Of a stretch of DNA of 60,000 nucleotides, positions 1-10,718 are shown piece after piece (within the stretch, counting starts at the first letter, position 1; the number at the start of each line of letters is the position of its first letter). A program made the translations under genes and the position numbers. A model generated the notes under the pieces. That model did not search any database. It saw only the letters and a program-made list of their open reading frames with translations, and was not told the origin of the DNA. Source of the DNA: Lineus longissimus (taxonomy: Eukaryota; Nemertea; Pilidiophora; Heteronemertea; Lineidae); NCBI RefSeq assembly GCF_910592395.1, contig NC_088313.1, positions 128,501 to 188,500 on the forward strand. Direction: 5' to 3'.

Positions 1-72
1 GAGACATCACCCCCTCCTGCCAAAAAGAAAAGACTTGGTGGTCCCAAGAGAGCCGCAATAACTGAGAAATAG
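1..72 (+). CDS. 3' end of an unidentified protein-coding gene
   Basis: Frame 1 is open from the window edge and ends at the TAG at 70-72, giving a lysine- and proline-rich tail of 23 residues that begins ETSPPPAKKKRLGG and ends in AAITEK. The run of basic residues resembles a nuclear-localisation signal, but the family is not recognisable from so little. The downstream sequence behaves like a 3' UTR: it is AT-rich and has a canonical AATAAA at 267-272. The rest of the gene lies outside the window. Coding status is inferred from the open frame plus the well-placed polyadenylation signal. Confidence 0.55.
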   Translation, partial: ETSPPPAKKKRLGGPKRAAITEK

Positions 73-295
73 AGGATGACCCTAAGCTCTCAAACTGTAC
101 CGAGACAACCTGTATATACCTGTACATGCTCAGCACTTCAGTGGTATAAAATAGTTTGCACTGATTGAAGAATGCCACCTCGCAATGTGTACATGAACAT
201 TTTGTAATTTGCAGTCAGTTAAATGTGTTGGATGTGCAAACAACTTTGTATATATTTTTATGAATTAATAAACTAGCTAGCTGAAAGATTTTGTC
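73..295 (+). promoter_or_regulatory. 3' UTR with AATAAA and two Pumilio-type motifs
   Basis: AATAAA lies at 267-272, followed by a T-rich stretch, as expected for cleavage about 20 bases later. TGTATATA, the RNA target consensus of PUF (Pumilio) proteins, occurs at 111-118 and again at 247-254. In AT-rich DNA one such octamer can be chance; two in about 200 bp is suggestive only. Confidence 0.45.
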
Positions 296-748
296 TCTTT
301 CACTTTGTTCATTGTCTGGAGACAAGAAGCCGCCATAGTTTTCGTGGGCGTTTTATTTCTTTGTTATTTATCCATGAAATTTCAAAGAAATTAGATCAAG
401 CAATATTGCAATTGGGAAAGTGCAAAGATCTCAAGAGTTCTGTGTGCATTCCTCCTGGAGTCGAGAAAATCATGTATATCTGATTACGTTGCTGGTCTAT
501 GCACAAGTGGACAGGAATAATGTCCATTTATCATTCAAAGCTGTTCATCGTGTCCACTGAAAACACATAACGAAGAAGTATTTGGTACAAGTCTATTTCA
601 GGTACACCATGATACATAAAGCACATTGAAAATATGAGAAAATAACAATCGATATAGTTTTATTGCAAGGTAGGTTGGGAGATACTGAACCAATTCACAT
701 TAGACACTTGTAGTAGACTGTTAACCACGTTTGTAATGATGATATGTA

Positions 749-926
749 CAGTAGAACCTCTCTGTTAAGGACACCCTTGGGACTGACAAGTGCTGTCCTT
801 GATGGAAAGATGTCCTGATTAGAGAGGTCAAATTGAATAGAAACGACCAATTTTGGACCAAAACTAGTGTTCTTAATAGAGAGGTTGTCCTTAATAGAGA
901 GGTGTCCGCTAACATAGGTTCCACTG
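749..926. mobile_element. MITE-like repeat with CAGTRGAACC inverted ends
   Basis: The left end reads CAGTAGAACCTCTCTGTTAA and the reverse complement of the right end reads CAGTGGAACCTATGTTAGC, so the 178-bp unit has imperfect terminal inverted repeats. The interior repeats 'ttaatagagaggt' phrases. Related copies are seen near 1270-1433, 3161-3231 and, more distantly, 53713-53800. No ORF. Probably a non-autonomous DNA element. Confidence 0.6.
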
Positions 927-1269
927 TATTACTACTATAAGGTATGACAAGTATAACACAGACGGAACTCCAAGCACCAGGTTAACCCACTGCGAGGACC
1001 AAAGTAACAAAAATTGTGCATCCTTTAGCAATATACCATTCTAGTTCTCCGATGTCCAAACAGAATCCGCAGACCTATAAAAGTCCATGCCGTGTGGAGG
1101 AAGTGATTCCTGGGGTGAGTAAGAGAATAACTGAAGAACACCCAACAACTTTCTATAATACATAACTAGGACCAACTTTAACAAGACAAGTCCTCTTAAG
1201 TTACCAAATATAACAGCCCAGTATAATCCAGGAGGCCTACAAGTCTTTGACGGTTACTCCAAGGACAGC

Positions 1270-1433
1270 TGAGTAAAACCCCTGAATTAATATAAGGGCA
1301 CCTTGGGTTTGATAATTGTTGTCCTTTATAGAGGGGTGTCCTGATTACAGAGGTCAAATTTGAACAAAATGACCAACTTGTAACCAAGATCATTTTCCTT
1401 CCTGGAGAGGTATCTGTAACGGAGGTTCCTCTG
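1270..1433. mobile_element. Diverged second copy of the CAGTGGAACC repeat
   Basis: Shares with 749-926 the order of phrases 'aagggcaccttggg', 'gttgtcctttatagaggggtgtcctgatt' and 'agaggtcaaat', ending in 'ggaggttcctctg'. Both ends are more decayed, so the boundaries are approximate. Confidence 0.5.
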
Positions 1434-1989
1434 CACAGCCCAACGGAGTACAGTGTAACCTATATTTGATTGTGCCATTGACCAACTGAGAAGGTCGTGC
1501 TAGCATCTGCAGCCAATTGACAAACCAATGAGTTTGACACCCAGCTGTACTCCAAACCTGTAAATCCTGATAAGCTTGTTCGTTTTGATAACTTGATGAC
1601 TTGTCTTGTTCAAGATCGACAAAGATTATATCGAGATCAGGGTTTGTGTCGCGTTAATAAAGAAACTACTAGCCGCCATCAACGTTCAAGACTGTCACGA
1701 TGTTTCGTGTTGGCCCCGACTAATAAAGTGATAACACATTTAGAAATCAAACACTGAACAACATACTTGACCTTCTGGTCCCAGAAATAATACTTTTAAA
1801 ATATTGTAATCTTCCTTGGTAGGATGCAGTTTGGGGGTGGGGACCATTGACGATCCTTTAAAGGATACTGTAGTTGGAGCAATGCTTCTTCTTCTGATTT
1901 CTTTTTGTTCTTAATGTACCCCCTTACAAATGATAATGTGAGCTGTCTATAAGCCCTGACCTACAGACAATGTCTTCCTCAATCCCCTC

Positions 1990-2600
1990 CCTGTGATAAT
2001 CTCATTGAATAATACCAATGTCGTCCAGTGCTGCCGGGGAAAGTTCGGCCAGCAATAGAAGCGGCTGTGATATGCGCATTGCCTTGTGTATCCTGTATGT
2101 CACCACTGTCTTATCTCCTTGAACAAGTAGATAATTCCATAAAGGAACAGCTCATTCACGATCCATTTTTACAATGACACCAATGTTATATCCATTTTTG
2201 CAGAAATCACCAAAACTGCTTCCCGGGCAATGTTTTCCACGCTATACCGTCACAATAATCTCATTGAAAAATACAAACGTCATCGAGTGCTAGAAAAACT
2301 CTCTTAATGGCCACTTGTTGGGCTTGCTAGAAACCGCAGCGGTATGCACTCGTACCTCATCATGCCGTCAGTCCCGCTCTGCGTCAATAATACCATAAAT
2401 AGTTTACTCCATAAATGCACAGCTCTCTCTCAAATCCGTTTGTACAATGATAACAAAGTTATCGATGGTTACAAAAGTCATCAAAGTTGTCTACCTCACG
2501 AGTTCGATGAGAAACCGTTAGTGGTATTCACTCGCGCAGCAATACTTCTGTGCCGGTATTCACGATAATCTCATTGAATAAAACGATTGTAACGTCACAA
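1990..2600. repeat. Degenerate ~260-310 bp tandem repeat, three diverged units
   Basis: The phrase 'ataatctcattgaa' recurs near 1995, 2253 and 2562. The first two are followed by similar 'gtcrtcsagtgct' text, and 'rtatkcrctcg'-like text recurs near 2070, 2342 and 2526. Units are strongly diverged. The array lies immediately downstream of the G alpha stop codon on the minus strand, so it could be transcribed as 3' UTR; no clear AATAAA was seen there on that strand. Confidence 0.4.
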
Positions 2601-2620
2601 AATATCTCCACAGGGTCTGA

Positions 2621-3392
2621 CTAGTATGGCTGACTGGCTTTTCGGAGGTTGATTTCAACTATAATGTGTAACACGTCTTGAATTATTGTTTTCATGAGTT
2701 CAATGTTCGTTGCCGTGGTAACATGAGTATAGATGTGTTTCCCTTGAGGACTCTTGCGTAAGAATTCATCTTTGATGTATTTTATGCAAGCCTCCGGCGT
2801 ATTATCTCCTGAAATTAATTGAAAAAGATACTTTTAGAAATCGCTTGGTAGAACAGCTATGTGTCAAATATTCAAATAACTTCAAGATCCACCGCCAAAA
2901 CAGAACATTTTTAACCTTTTAAAACATTGTTTAAACCTACCCTCATAATCTGGGAAACAGCCCTTTATGCTTTTCTTTTTAAGCTTTGATAGTAGTACGT
3001 CGTGTTTGTTAAGAAACATGACGATGTCTGTTTTGTCCAGGAATTCATTTTGTGACACCTCGCTGAAGATTTGTAGGCTGTCCTGAAGATTGTTCTGAAA
3101 AACAAAAAAGAGCACACCTTCAGATGTAATAACATTCTAGTGTTTATAGAAGTTTAATACGAATAGAGAGATTGTCCTTAATAGAGAGGTTGTCCTTAAT
3201 AGAGAGGTGTCCACTAAGAGAGGTTCCATTGTACTTACTAAATTATGGTCCTCCTCTAAAGTTTCGTCAAAGCCACTTAACGAGGCGAAGAAAATCACCG
3301 CTGTAACACCTTCGAAAAAGTGGATCCATTTCTTTCTTTGGTTCTTCTGGCCTGCTACATCAATGACTCTGCAAATAGAGGCAAAAACATCA

Positions 3393-3464
<72 letters not shown>

Positions 3465-5754
3465 TCATCGTCATCATCATCAGTATTGGCTTCTTGGCCT
3501 AAACTAAGTTTGAGGTCATATCGTTAGGGATCATCTCAAAATTGCTTAATGCAATGAAAGAGGAATCTTTTTCATCTCTCTCACAACCTATCCCTCTTTT
3601 ATTGATGATAAATGTTGATGTCTGGTATCCAAATTTTATCTGGCTGATGTCAGAAGTTTGAAAAAAGATGAAATTTCGCCCAGGTTTGGCTGAACCCTAC
3701 AGTGCCGCACCAATGTTTGTCTATTTACTTGTGGCACAAGCAAAAACACTGCACATGAGCAGCAATATGACCTAGTCTCCCCTTTAACATCTTGAGCCTG
3801 GTGGTTTCCATACCTATAATCAAGTCCATCTACAGTAAATGCATGTTCTTGGACTCCTAATGTCGGCTTTCTAATGAAGAGGATGTCCTGAAGAGTGGGG
3901 ATGTAATTGGATGACATGACGCGGTCTAAATGGTCTAGAAAGCTGAAATTGAAAATAAGCAGGCCTACATGTACGTGCATTTAAACAAAGTGCTTATTGA
4001 ACTTCATTAAATTCCAGATGTACACTCCTATAACAGTCTAATCTGATGCCTGATGTCTAATGTCATGATGTGGTTTTTAAAATAATATCAAAGCCATCCA
4101 TATTGGTATTTGATTAGCAAACAATCGTATTTGGCATTTAGATAGTGAGCTATCATGTTCGTTCTTTCGATGGTCAGCCAAGCATATTTGGACTATCAAT
4201 AATTCATCTGTATTTGAATCTAGTGTTATCAAAACCATTTATTTTGATTGGATGTGCATTATTCAATACTTGGACAGTAAGCCATCCACGCATATCTGAT
4301 ATTCACGGGGTAGTACGATGATTTGGATAGTTTTCTGCCCGTCTCATTGACTCAGTGGATGGTAATCCATCCTTATATGTCAATGATGAGTACTTACTAT
4401 TCCTCTCCTTGACTTGGAGGGATCTCAAACTCCTCCCGCTTTGCATAGCACTGCTTGAATTCAGGCGTTCGAACTAACGTGATGAAATCTTTGTTAAACT
4501 TCTGGACCTTTTCTGAATTTGTTGGTGAGAGCAAAAGTGCTTTTTTCCCTGCAACTGTCTCATCTTCGTCTGGAGAACCAGTCCTATACAAATGGACCGT
4601 CCAGGGGCAGTCTCTTTGGAATTTAGCGGCAATTTCCTGCAAAGAAACAAAAATTACTTGGCACCTACGAATCCACAAGCCTCTGTGCTTCAACAGTTGG
4701 TGCGTGGTCGTTTAAGTATCTTAAGAACCATGATTAACCAGATGATTATCATCTCACAGAAGGCCTTATCTTTCGACCTGAAGACCAACAATTTGACCCT
4801 TGGCCCCTACCCATAATCCCCCTTTAAAAGTTCCATCAAAAAACCTTAAAGCAGACCTGTGTTTTTTTCTCATTTCTAATGCATCTCATGCTTCTTGCAT
4901 TTGATCACCATTTCAATATTTAAAACGTTTCTAACCTGTATATGTGGATCTTGGAATTCTATGTTAAATTTAGGCATGCTCACTAGTACCACATGAATTG
5001 CATCTGCCACATTGTCATATACATGGGACTTCAACTTTGACCTCTCAATATCCGGGTAACCATCACCATGGTGAATACGGAGCTGCTTGATGAAGGTGCT
5101 CTTGCCAGAGCCAGCCCCACCTGAAAAGAGCATCTCATAGCTCTCAAAAGTTTGAATTTTTTGAGACAACCTGTGATTTTGCTCAAGAATTGTAATTATT
5201 CCACATGTTGTTTGCCAGCAATTCCATCAGCCAATTCAATATCAATTATAGCTGAATCTCTTTCTGTCTCTGTCCTTATCCAGCTCACCTACCCCCTCCC
5301 CAGGCATGCTGCAGCACTAACTGACTTGTCAGTTATAGTTTCATATGTTGTTTGCCAGCAATTCCACCCCCAAATATCAATAGCTAACTCCTTCTGCCTC
5401 GTCTCTTCTCTGTCCTTATCCAGTTCGCAACCCCCTCCCCGTCCCCTGAGGCATGCCGTAGCATCAGCTAGTTTGCCAATAACAGTTTCAGCAGTTTGCA
5501 GCAGTAGCAATATCTGAATCTCTTTCTGTCTCTATTCTTATTCAACTCGCCAACACACAACTCCCCCGTCCCCTGAGGCATGCCGTGGCATCAGCTGGTT
5601 GCCCAATAACAGTTTCCGTTCGTACTTTGGCAGCAGTCTGTCACTCACCCAATATCAATAGCTGGATCTCCTTCTGCCTCCGTTCTCTGTCCTCATCCAA
5701 CTGGTGGTCGATGCTCCGACTCCGAGCAATCGCACCCTTATTCTGCCGATGCAT
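2621..5754 (-). CDS. Divergent G-protein alpha subunit, Gq-like gene structure, seven exons
   Basis: Encodes a 376-residue heterotrimeric G-protein alpha subunit, a GTP-binding switch coupling receptors to effectors at the plasma membrane. Coding exons on the minus strand: 5754-5649, 5120-4936, 4636-4398, 3942-3814, 3368-3239, 3094-2941, 2808-2621. All junctions are GT/AG and all phases close. Visible motifs: P-loop GGAGSGKST (36-44), switch I RKPTLG with Arg201 and Thr204, switch II DVAGQ (223-227, catalytic Gln227), NKHD (292-295) and TTAT (345-348, normally TCAT). Exon lengths 185, 129, 130 and 154 match what I recall of vertebrate GNAQ/GNA11; STFIKQ and the Pro in switch I are also Gq-like. 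Oddities: Ala replaces the first Gly of DVGGQ, exon 3 is longer than I recall for GNAQ, the C-terminus LRKASQPY is unlike any standard class, and the first in-frame Met (MHRQNKG) gives neither Gly2 nor N-terminal cysteines. An in-frame TAG precedes that Met, directly at a good splice acceptor, so an upstream exon is possible. Confidence 0.9.
3161..3231. mobile_element. Truncated CAGTGGAACC-family MITE inside G alpha intron 5
   Basis: Contains 'tagagagattgtccttaata' followed by a second 'gagaggttgtccttaata' unit and ends 'agaggttccattgta', matching the right half of the element at 749-926. It fills about half of the 144-bp intron 5 (3095-3238) and ends within two bases of the splice donor (GTAAGT, 3238-3233 on the minus strand). 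Confidence 0.6.
3388..3482. repeat. GTC/GAC trinucleotide microsatellite in G alpha intron 4
   Basis: About two dozen GTC triplets on the + strand pass into CAT/CGT triplets to about 3482. In gene orientation the run is GAC/GAT-rich and stops about 20 bases before the AG of the acceptor for the switch II exon (exon boundary at 3368). The 106- and 60-residue + strand ORFs across it (poly-Ser and poly-Val) are artefacts of the triplets. Confidence 0.9.
5237..5648 (-). repeat. Three decayed tandem copies of exon 1 within G alpha intron 1
   Basis: Units beginning near 5237, 5371 and 5507 repeat the 3' part of exon 1 (proper copy at 5650-5702) plus downstream intron sequence, with periods of about 133-142 bp. 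In gene orientation the middle unit still reads [20 protein letters not shown], clearly related to exon 1's [19 protein letters not shown]. The other two keep ELDKDR-like and QKEIQ-like pieces in different frames. None retains the GTGAGT donor of the true exon, so they are probably relics rather than alternative first exons. Confidence 0.75.
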
Positions 5755-7016
5755 CCCGAGGATGTCCGAAGTCTAGAATTAGAAGAATAGGAACAGACCG
5801 TAAGATATTGATCTCATTCAACCAAGTGGCTAAAGAGGAATTATTCACTATAGAGCCATGAGAAACGTGTGCTGAAAGAAAGTACCCCGGGGGAAAGTTC
5901 CCAGGCTCTCCTCTCTTCTACGTTCATGTCTCTGGATGCGGTGTGATAAAGGATGGAGGTCACATCAATATTTGGGGGACACGTGTCGGTCTTCTATTCT
6001 GTGAGTAATTTTGACGGAGAAGCCCGTTATGTAGATGGCAGCCTTAAAGGTAAAAAGAATTGGGTAAAATGAAGCAATTGAAAATGCAATTGTTACCGCC
6101 GAGTTCAGGCTTTTGATCTCCGGGCGAAGAAGCGCAAGTCAACTCTACCATTTCCAATCATTGCGTTGGAGTGTACCCCAGCGAAAGCCCACTTAATGGA
6201 GCTGACAACCCCTCCCCAACTCTGAACTCTCACCCGTACTCAAGGAACGAAGTGACTCGCCGAAGAGATTTGCAACCACAAAACTATCGGTCAGAAGTCC
6301 GAACTCATCCCACTACCACGCCACTGACCGCGCCATCAATACTTGACGATGACGGATCGGATTCTGACCGCATGATTTCTATCGTCTGTCATACATTTCT
6401 TATCAATAAGGAGCTACTGTTACTATGTCCTAGGGGCACGAGAGGGACTTAATGAGTTGATAATTAGAGCACGGTTGAGCATGGCAGCCAAGAACCAGTT
6501 AGTCCTGGTGGGTGAGAATGTTGCTTCGGGGCCAGGCCGGCCAAATTAGTTGGACCATGATTTCAGTCACGCTAAACCATGTTGACAAGTAGAGGAATTT
6601 TGCCGAGCAAGGTTGCATCGCATTTTAGGGGTAACCTGGTGCCCTTTTTACAGACCTTTCAGGAGATTTTATATGATGCTCGATTTCACTGAAATCCATC
6701 ATTGGTCAAAGTTGCTGTACCCACGGCACGGTTCCAATATCTTTTTGCCAAGACCTGGTATCGGGCCGGGGATGGACTCGGAACTCAGGAAAAAGAGATG
6801 CCAAACTCATCGCTCTTGTATCTACAAGTATCAGGTTGATGAGTCTATTTTCAGGCAATGAAATTGTTGCCGTTATTCAGAGCAGTGACTACCAGGTACA
6901 CACTTCTAGCCGACTATATTTCTCCCGTTACTTGTATTCTTGAAAGCTTAATAGTATTGGGTTGTGTTTGTATAATTTTTTAGCCTCGTGTGTAGCATTC
7001 CAGCAGGCCATTAGCA
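5755..7016. other. Upstream of G alpha; no gene recognised
   Basis: No exon or repeat can be supported here. A pyrimidine-rich run ending in TTCTAATTCTAG (minus strand, ending at about 5774) looks like a splice acceptor just before the annotated G alpha start, so a non-coding or short coding 5' exon may lie in this stretch. Confidence 0.3.
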
Positions 7017-7079
7017 TCATCGACTGCTTGTATCCACATTTTCTTGGTTGATTGGTAACTGAAGGATTATTTTAAACCC

Positions 7080-7230
7080 GCTCCCACGTCCTGACATTGC
7101 TCGCATGAGCCAGCCAGTGTAGCAAGATGCAGAAATGAAACCACCAGGTTTCACCACATTTTTAACTGATTCGAGTAACTCCATTAAGTACTGTTCGGCA
7201 AGCGGCTCTCCAGAGGTTAACAATTATGCC
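7080..7230 (-). pseudogene. Possible spermidine-synthase-like exon fragment
   Basis: The minus strand reads GEPLAEQYLMELLESVKN followed by VVKPGGFISASCYTGWL. This loosely resembles the Asp-Pro-x-Gly-Pro-Ala-Glu ... LKPGG ... QGE.xWL stretch of spermidine synthases, which make spermidine from putrescine and decarboxylated SAM. The key DP.GPAE and QGE residues are not preserved and no good splice acceptor borders it. A short direct duplication ('gcgagcgacttgcc' against 'gcaagcggctctcc') sits at its upstream edge. Either a relic or chance similarity. Confidence 0.22.
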
Positions 7231-7389
7231 TGTTCGGCGAGCGACTTGCCAAGTAAACCAGCCAAATTTTATGACGATGGCGACAGGTAAGCTTATGTTC
7301 GACACTACTTAATTTTCTGCTCGACAGAACGATAGAGATTCTCTTCACAGTCCATGGCTTTCACGCGGAAGCTTCTGCATTCAAGCAGT

Positions 7390-7436
7390 GTCTTTCAAAT
7401 AAATTTTATTTGAAATAAAGTTTTCATTTGAAAGAC
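7390..7436. repeat. Inverted repeat GTCTTTCAAAT ... ATTTGAAAGAC
   Basis: Eleven-base arms flank a T/A-rich loop. A related palindrome occurs at 10070-10103, and 'gaaagactc' recurs at 11690 and 12503. Confidence 0.55.
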
Positions 7437-7540
7437 TGATTGAAGAGAAGAAGAAAATAAACCGAGAACGAAGTGAATCTGAAACCATGCAATTATGGCT
7501 TCACAGTAACCAATTATTTCCAGGCAAAACATTGTTTTTG

Positions 7541-7797
7541 CCGCTGTGCTAAGTACTGCACTTTAGTGCGGTGTTTTTGCTGTGCTAAGTACTGCACTTT
7601 AGTGCGGTGTTTTGCTGTGCTAAGTACTGCACTTTAGTGCGGTGTTTTTGCTGTGCTAAGTACTGCACTTTAGTGCGGTGTTTTGCTGTGCTAAGTACTG
7701 CACTTTAGTGCGGTGTTTTTGCCGCTGTGCTAAGTACTGCACTTTAGTGCGGTGTTTTTGCTGTGCTAAGTACTGCACTTTAGTGCGGTGTTTTTGC
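7541..7797. repeat. Seven-copy ~37-bp tandem array of hairpins
   Basis: The unit is 'gctgtgctaagtactgcac' followed by 'tttagtgcggtgttttt'. Two units carry an extra 'gc' and some have four rather than five T. Each unit contains GCACT-TT-AGTGC, extendable to ACTGCACT/AGTGCGGT with one G-T pair, so RNA from either strand would fold into a row of identical short hairpins. The small ORFs crossing it are by-products of the repeat. Confidence 0.9.
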
Positions 7798-7838
7798 TGG
7801 GCGAGTATTTGGTGTTGCGTATGCTGTTTCATACGCAA

Positions 7839-10068
7839 AGCAAACTCTCAACCGCAGCTATGAAGGGGATATTTTCCTTTGGAAAGGGCGTAGGCCTTTA
7901 TGCTGACACTACTCTCGTCGTCTTTATGGTTATAATGGCCCAACAACAACCGGTGAAGACAAAGTTGCGAAAAGATCTGTGCGACAAAACCCGACAATTT
8001 CGGGCTATAGTGTCATCCTGCCACAGCGACTATCACACCGAGTTTGGGACTTCTCTTTTTTTCCTCTGTTTTTCTTGATATTTTGTTAAAACAGAATACA
8101 GTAGACTGTTTCAGCTGTGTGTAACTGACTTGGGTAATAAAAATTGGCTATTTTACACATAACACTGCTGTTCATGAAAGTAAGCCTATCTGAGCGTCCA
8201 AACCACAAAATTGCCCCGGCAAAGGTTTGAAATTTCACAACTTTATCAAATTCGTTGACATTGTTCAACATCATCGCTTGGAGGAAACAATAATTCTGAT
8301 ACGTGTTGAGAAATAAGATACTCTTTTGTGTGTGGCGCTGTCTGATTTGTTTATGGCCACTGGGGTTTGGTCTGACATCTTATCCTGAATCTCTGATTTG
8401 CCGATAATCATACTAGAGTTCGTAGCTTTATCTCATCTAACTCGTTCTCAAGGTGGTGAAAGGTGCGTGAAGTGTCCTGAGAGTGAAGGTCAAATGTTTC
8501 ATTTGTGTAATGAAAGACTACAACGACAACTGACATTTCTCATGGTAAATATTCTCGTCATCACCTCCCTGTACATGTAGTTACAGCCAACTCCCCACAG
8601 TGTAACTAACGGATGGTTAATACATCAATTGAAACTATGCCGTGTTCTTTCTTCTGATCAGAAGGCCGAATCTTCAGTTGATGATGTCCCGATATGGCTG
8701 CGAATCCTACAAACTGCGTGTACAAACTGTAGCAACTGGCAACACTGATCATCAGCTGTGCTGTTGAGTGAAATTGAGAGTCCAACGGATTAAGATCCAT
8801 TGCTATGGTGACCATTGGCCTTACATTAAAATTTCCACAAACTTTCATCCTGATTGGGACAGGATGTTTCACACTTGTGCCAACGAAACCTCCTTGAGAT
8901 TTCAGTTCTGGAGCAGAAATGGCCCGTGATATCTATCCTTCTCAACCAGCTCGCACGTATCCTTGGCACACTAATGCCATGAAGAGCGCCCGAGTGTCAC
9001 AAACCAATTTCCCCAAGTAGCCTTTCCATTACAATATATCAACGGTACAGCTACTGTACATGGTAACTGCATCAAGTCGTAAACGCTGCGCAGATTGGGT
9101 TTTACGGTACATGGGGTAAAATTTTACAAGAGAGCGGTTGCCGTTGGTGCGTTTGCCTTTTGCATTTGCCATGGCGACGGTGCCTAAATACAGGCCCTAT
9201 TGTCCACATGTTCATCGGGCCCGATCTCGCTAACTGATCTGCGCCGGACTTAAACAGGAAATGAGAAGGTTCATTTTCACCGCCCGAGAAAATGTAAAAA
9301 GTAGGCCGATACGCTGGTCGTGCGAACCCCCCTTTTTGTAAGATGTTATGGTATAGAATGGCTGTAACATCTAACCTCAGATAACAGCTGTGGAAGAACC
9401 TGTTGCATTGATCCCCCGCCTTGCCTTCAGCCAGAGCAGGTTATCAAACCAAGCATTGCTTTCCCATTGATCCTGTTGAGTTCTTACATAAACAAAGACT
9501 GCACAGCAAAGGTTTGTGAGCGGTGCTCAGATCATGGCCTTAGGAGGGCGATGAGGACAGTGCTATATGAGATTGCCACGGTCACACAATAAGAAGATAA
9601 TATTGATAGGGATAGCAATAAAGGATGGCAATGGGCTGTACGGGAACAGATAGAGGAAGGGCCGTAACATATTGAGAGATGAAGTTGTAAAGACTTTCCG
9701 TGTGGTGGTGGTGGGGGGGGGGGGGGCACTATTTCGTAAGGTCATCGGACATTTGCAACTGCGGCAGCTTTAGTTGACCTCTCTGCATCCATTTCTAATG
9801 TTGTTCAGTTTGCCTGCCGATAACTTCGTTGAACCGACGTGAATACGAGACATCGAGAGACCATCTTGCGCGCCTGGTCGGACACTATACCCATTATGTT
9901 ATGATGGTCGGTTAAGCAGTCTGGTAATTCAAGCCCATGGCACGGGTCTTGTATGCTAAGCAGAGAACGGCAAACATTTACCGTCGCCTATCAGCCATGA
10001 ATTATGCAGGTGGGGATGGCTATAGGATTACAATTGCCATGCTCCCTCGACTGCTGCAATATCTATCA
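7839..10068. other. No gene recognised; poly-G tract at 9713-9726
   Basis: Short ORFs only, none with a recognisable domain. A GGT-rich run leads into 14 consecutive G at 9713-9726, which produces the proline-rich minus-strand ORFs there. Confidence 0.4.
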
Positions 10069-10069
10069 A

Positions 10070-10103
10070 GAGTCTTTCAAGTAAATTTAGTCGAAAGACT
10101 CTG
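10070..10103. repeat. Palindrome AGAGTCTTTC ... GAAAGACTCT
   Basis: Perfect ten-base arms around a 14-base loop. It shares the GTCTTTCAA core with the inverted repeat at 7390-7436, which suggests the same small foldback family. Confidence 0.55.
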
Positions 10104-10718
10104 ATCTAAGGGCATTCCTTAGTCCTGAACACATTTAGCTCCATGCTCCGACAACTAATTAAGGCGTTGTGTCAGGAATAATTCTCCCGTTGCATTTTTG
10201 TTGTGTTTACACCCCGTTATTTGTCAGTTGACTCAACAATATCATTGTATTTTCACACCAGTCACGTTTTCGCCAGAGCTTTATTAGCCACGTCGCGTTT
10301 CTCACGTATCTCAACGCAAATGTATCAACAGCCACTGGTGAAGCCAGATAAGGAACCATTCAGGCGATTTGCTCAGTACGTGCAGCAGCACCAACATCAC
10401 ACGGAGGAAGACCCTTCCTTTGGCTCAAACAGATGATGAGGTAAGTCAAGTGAATGCAATAGCAGGGATTGCATTACAAGTGAACAATCGCTGTTCAACC
10501 TTTGGTCTTAGGGCCGGGAATAGCTGATGGGGGCACGCACATCGCGTGGTCTTCACGAGGCACGTGACATATCGATGACGTATCTCCTCGAAACCCTTCG
10601 GCTCAAATAAGTATACGCGACCAGCCAATGTCACAACTGCTTTGACTACTCTCTAAGTCCTTTCACCCTTTAAAGAGATAAGTTGGACGTGGGTTTTATG
10701 TGGCCAGGGGGTCACCAT

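Noticed and set aside
3207-3527. Poly-Ser and poly-Val ORFs on the + strand
   Set aside because: Produced by the GTC microsatellite inside a minus-strand G alpha intron and exon.
9532-9745. Proline-rich minus-strand ORFs
   Set aside because: Caused by the poly-G/GGT tract at about 9700-9726.
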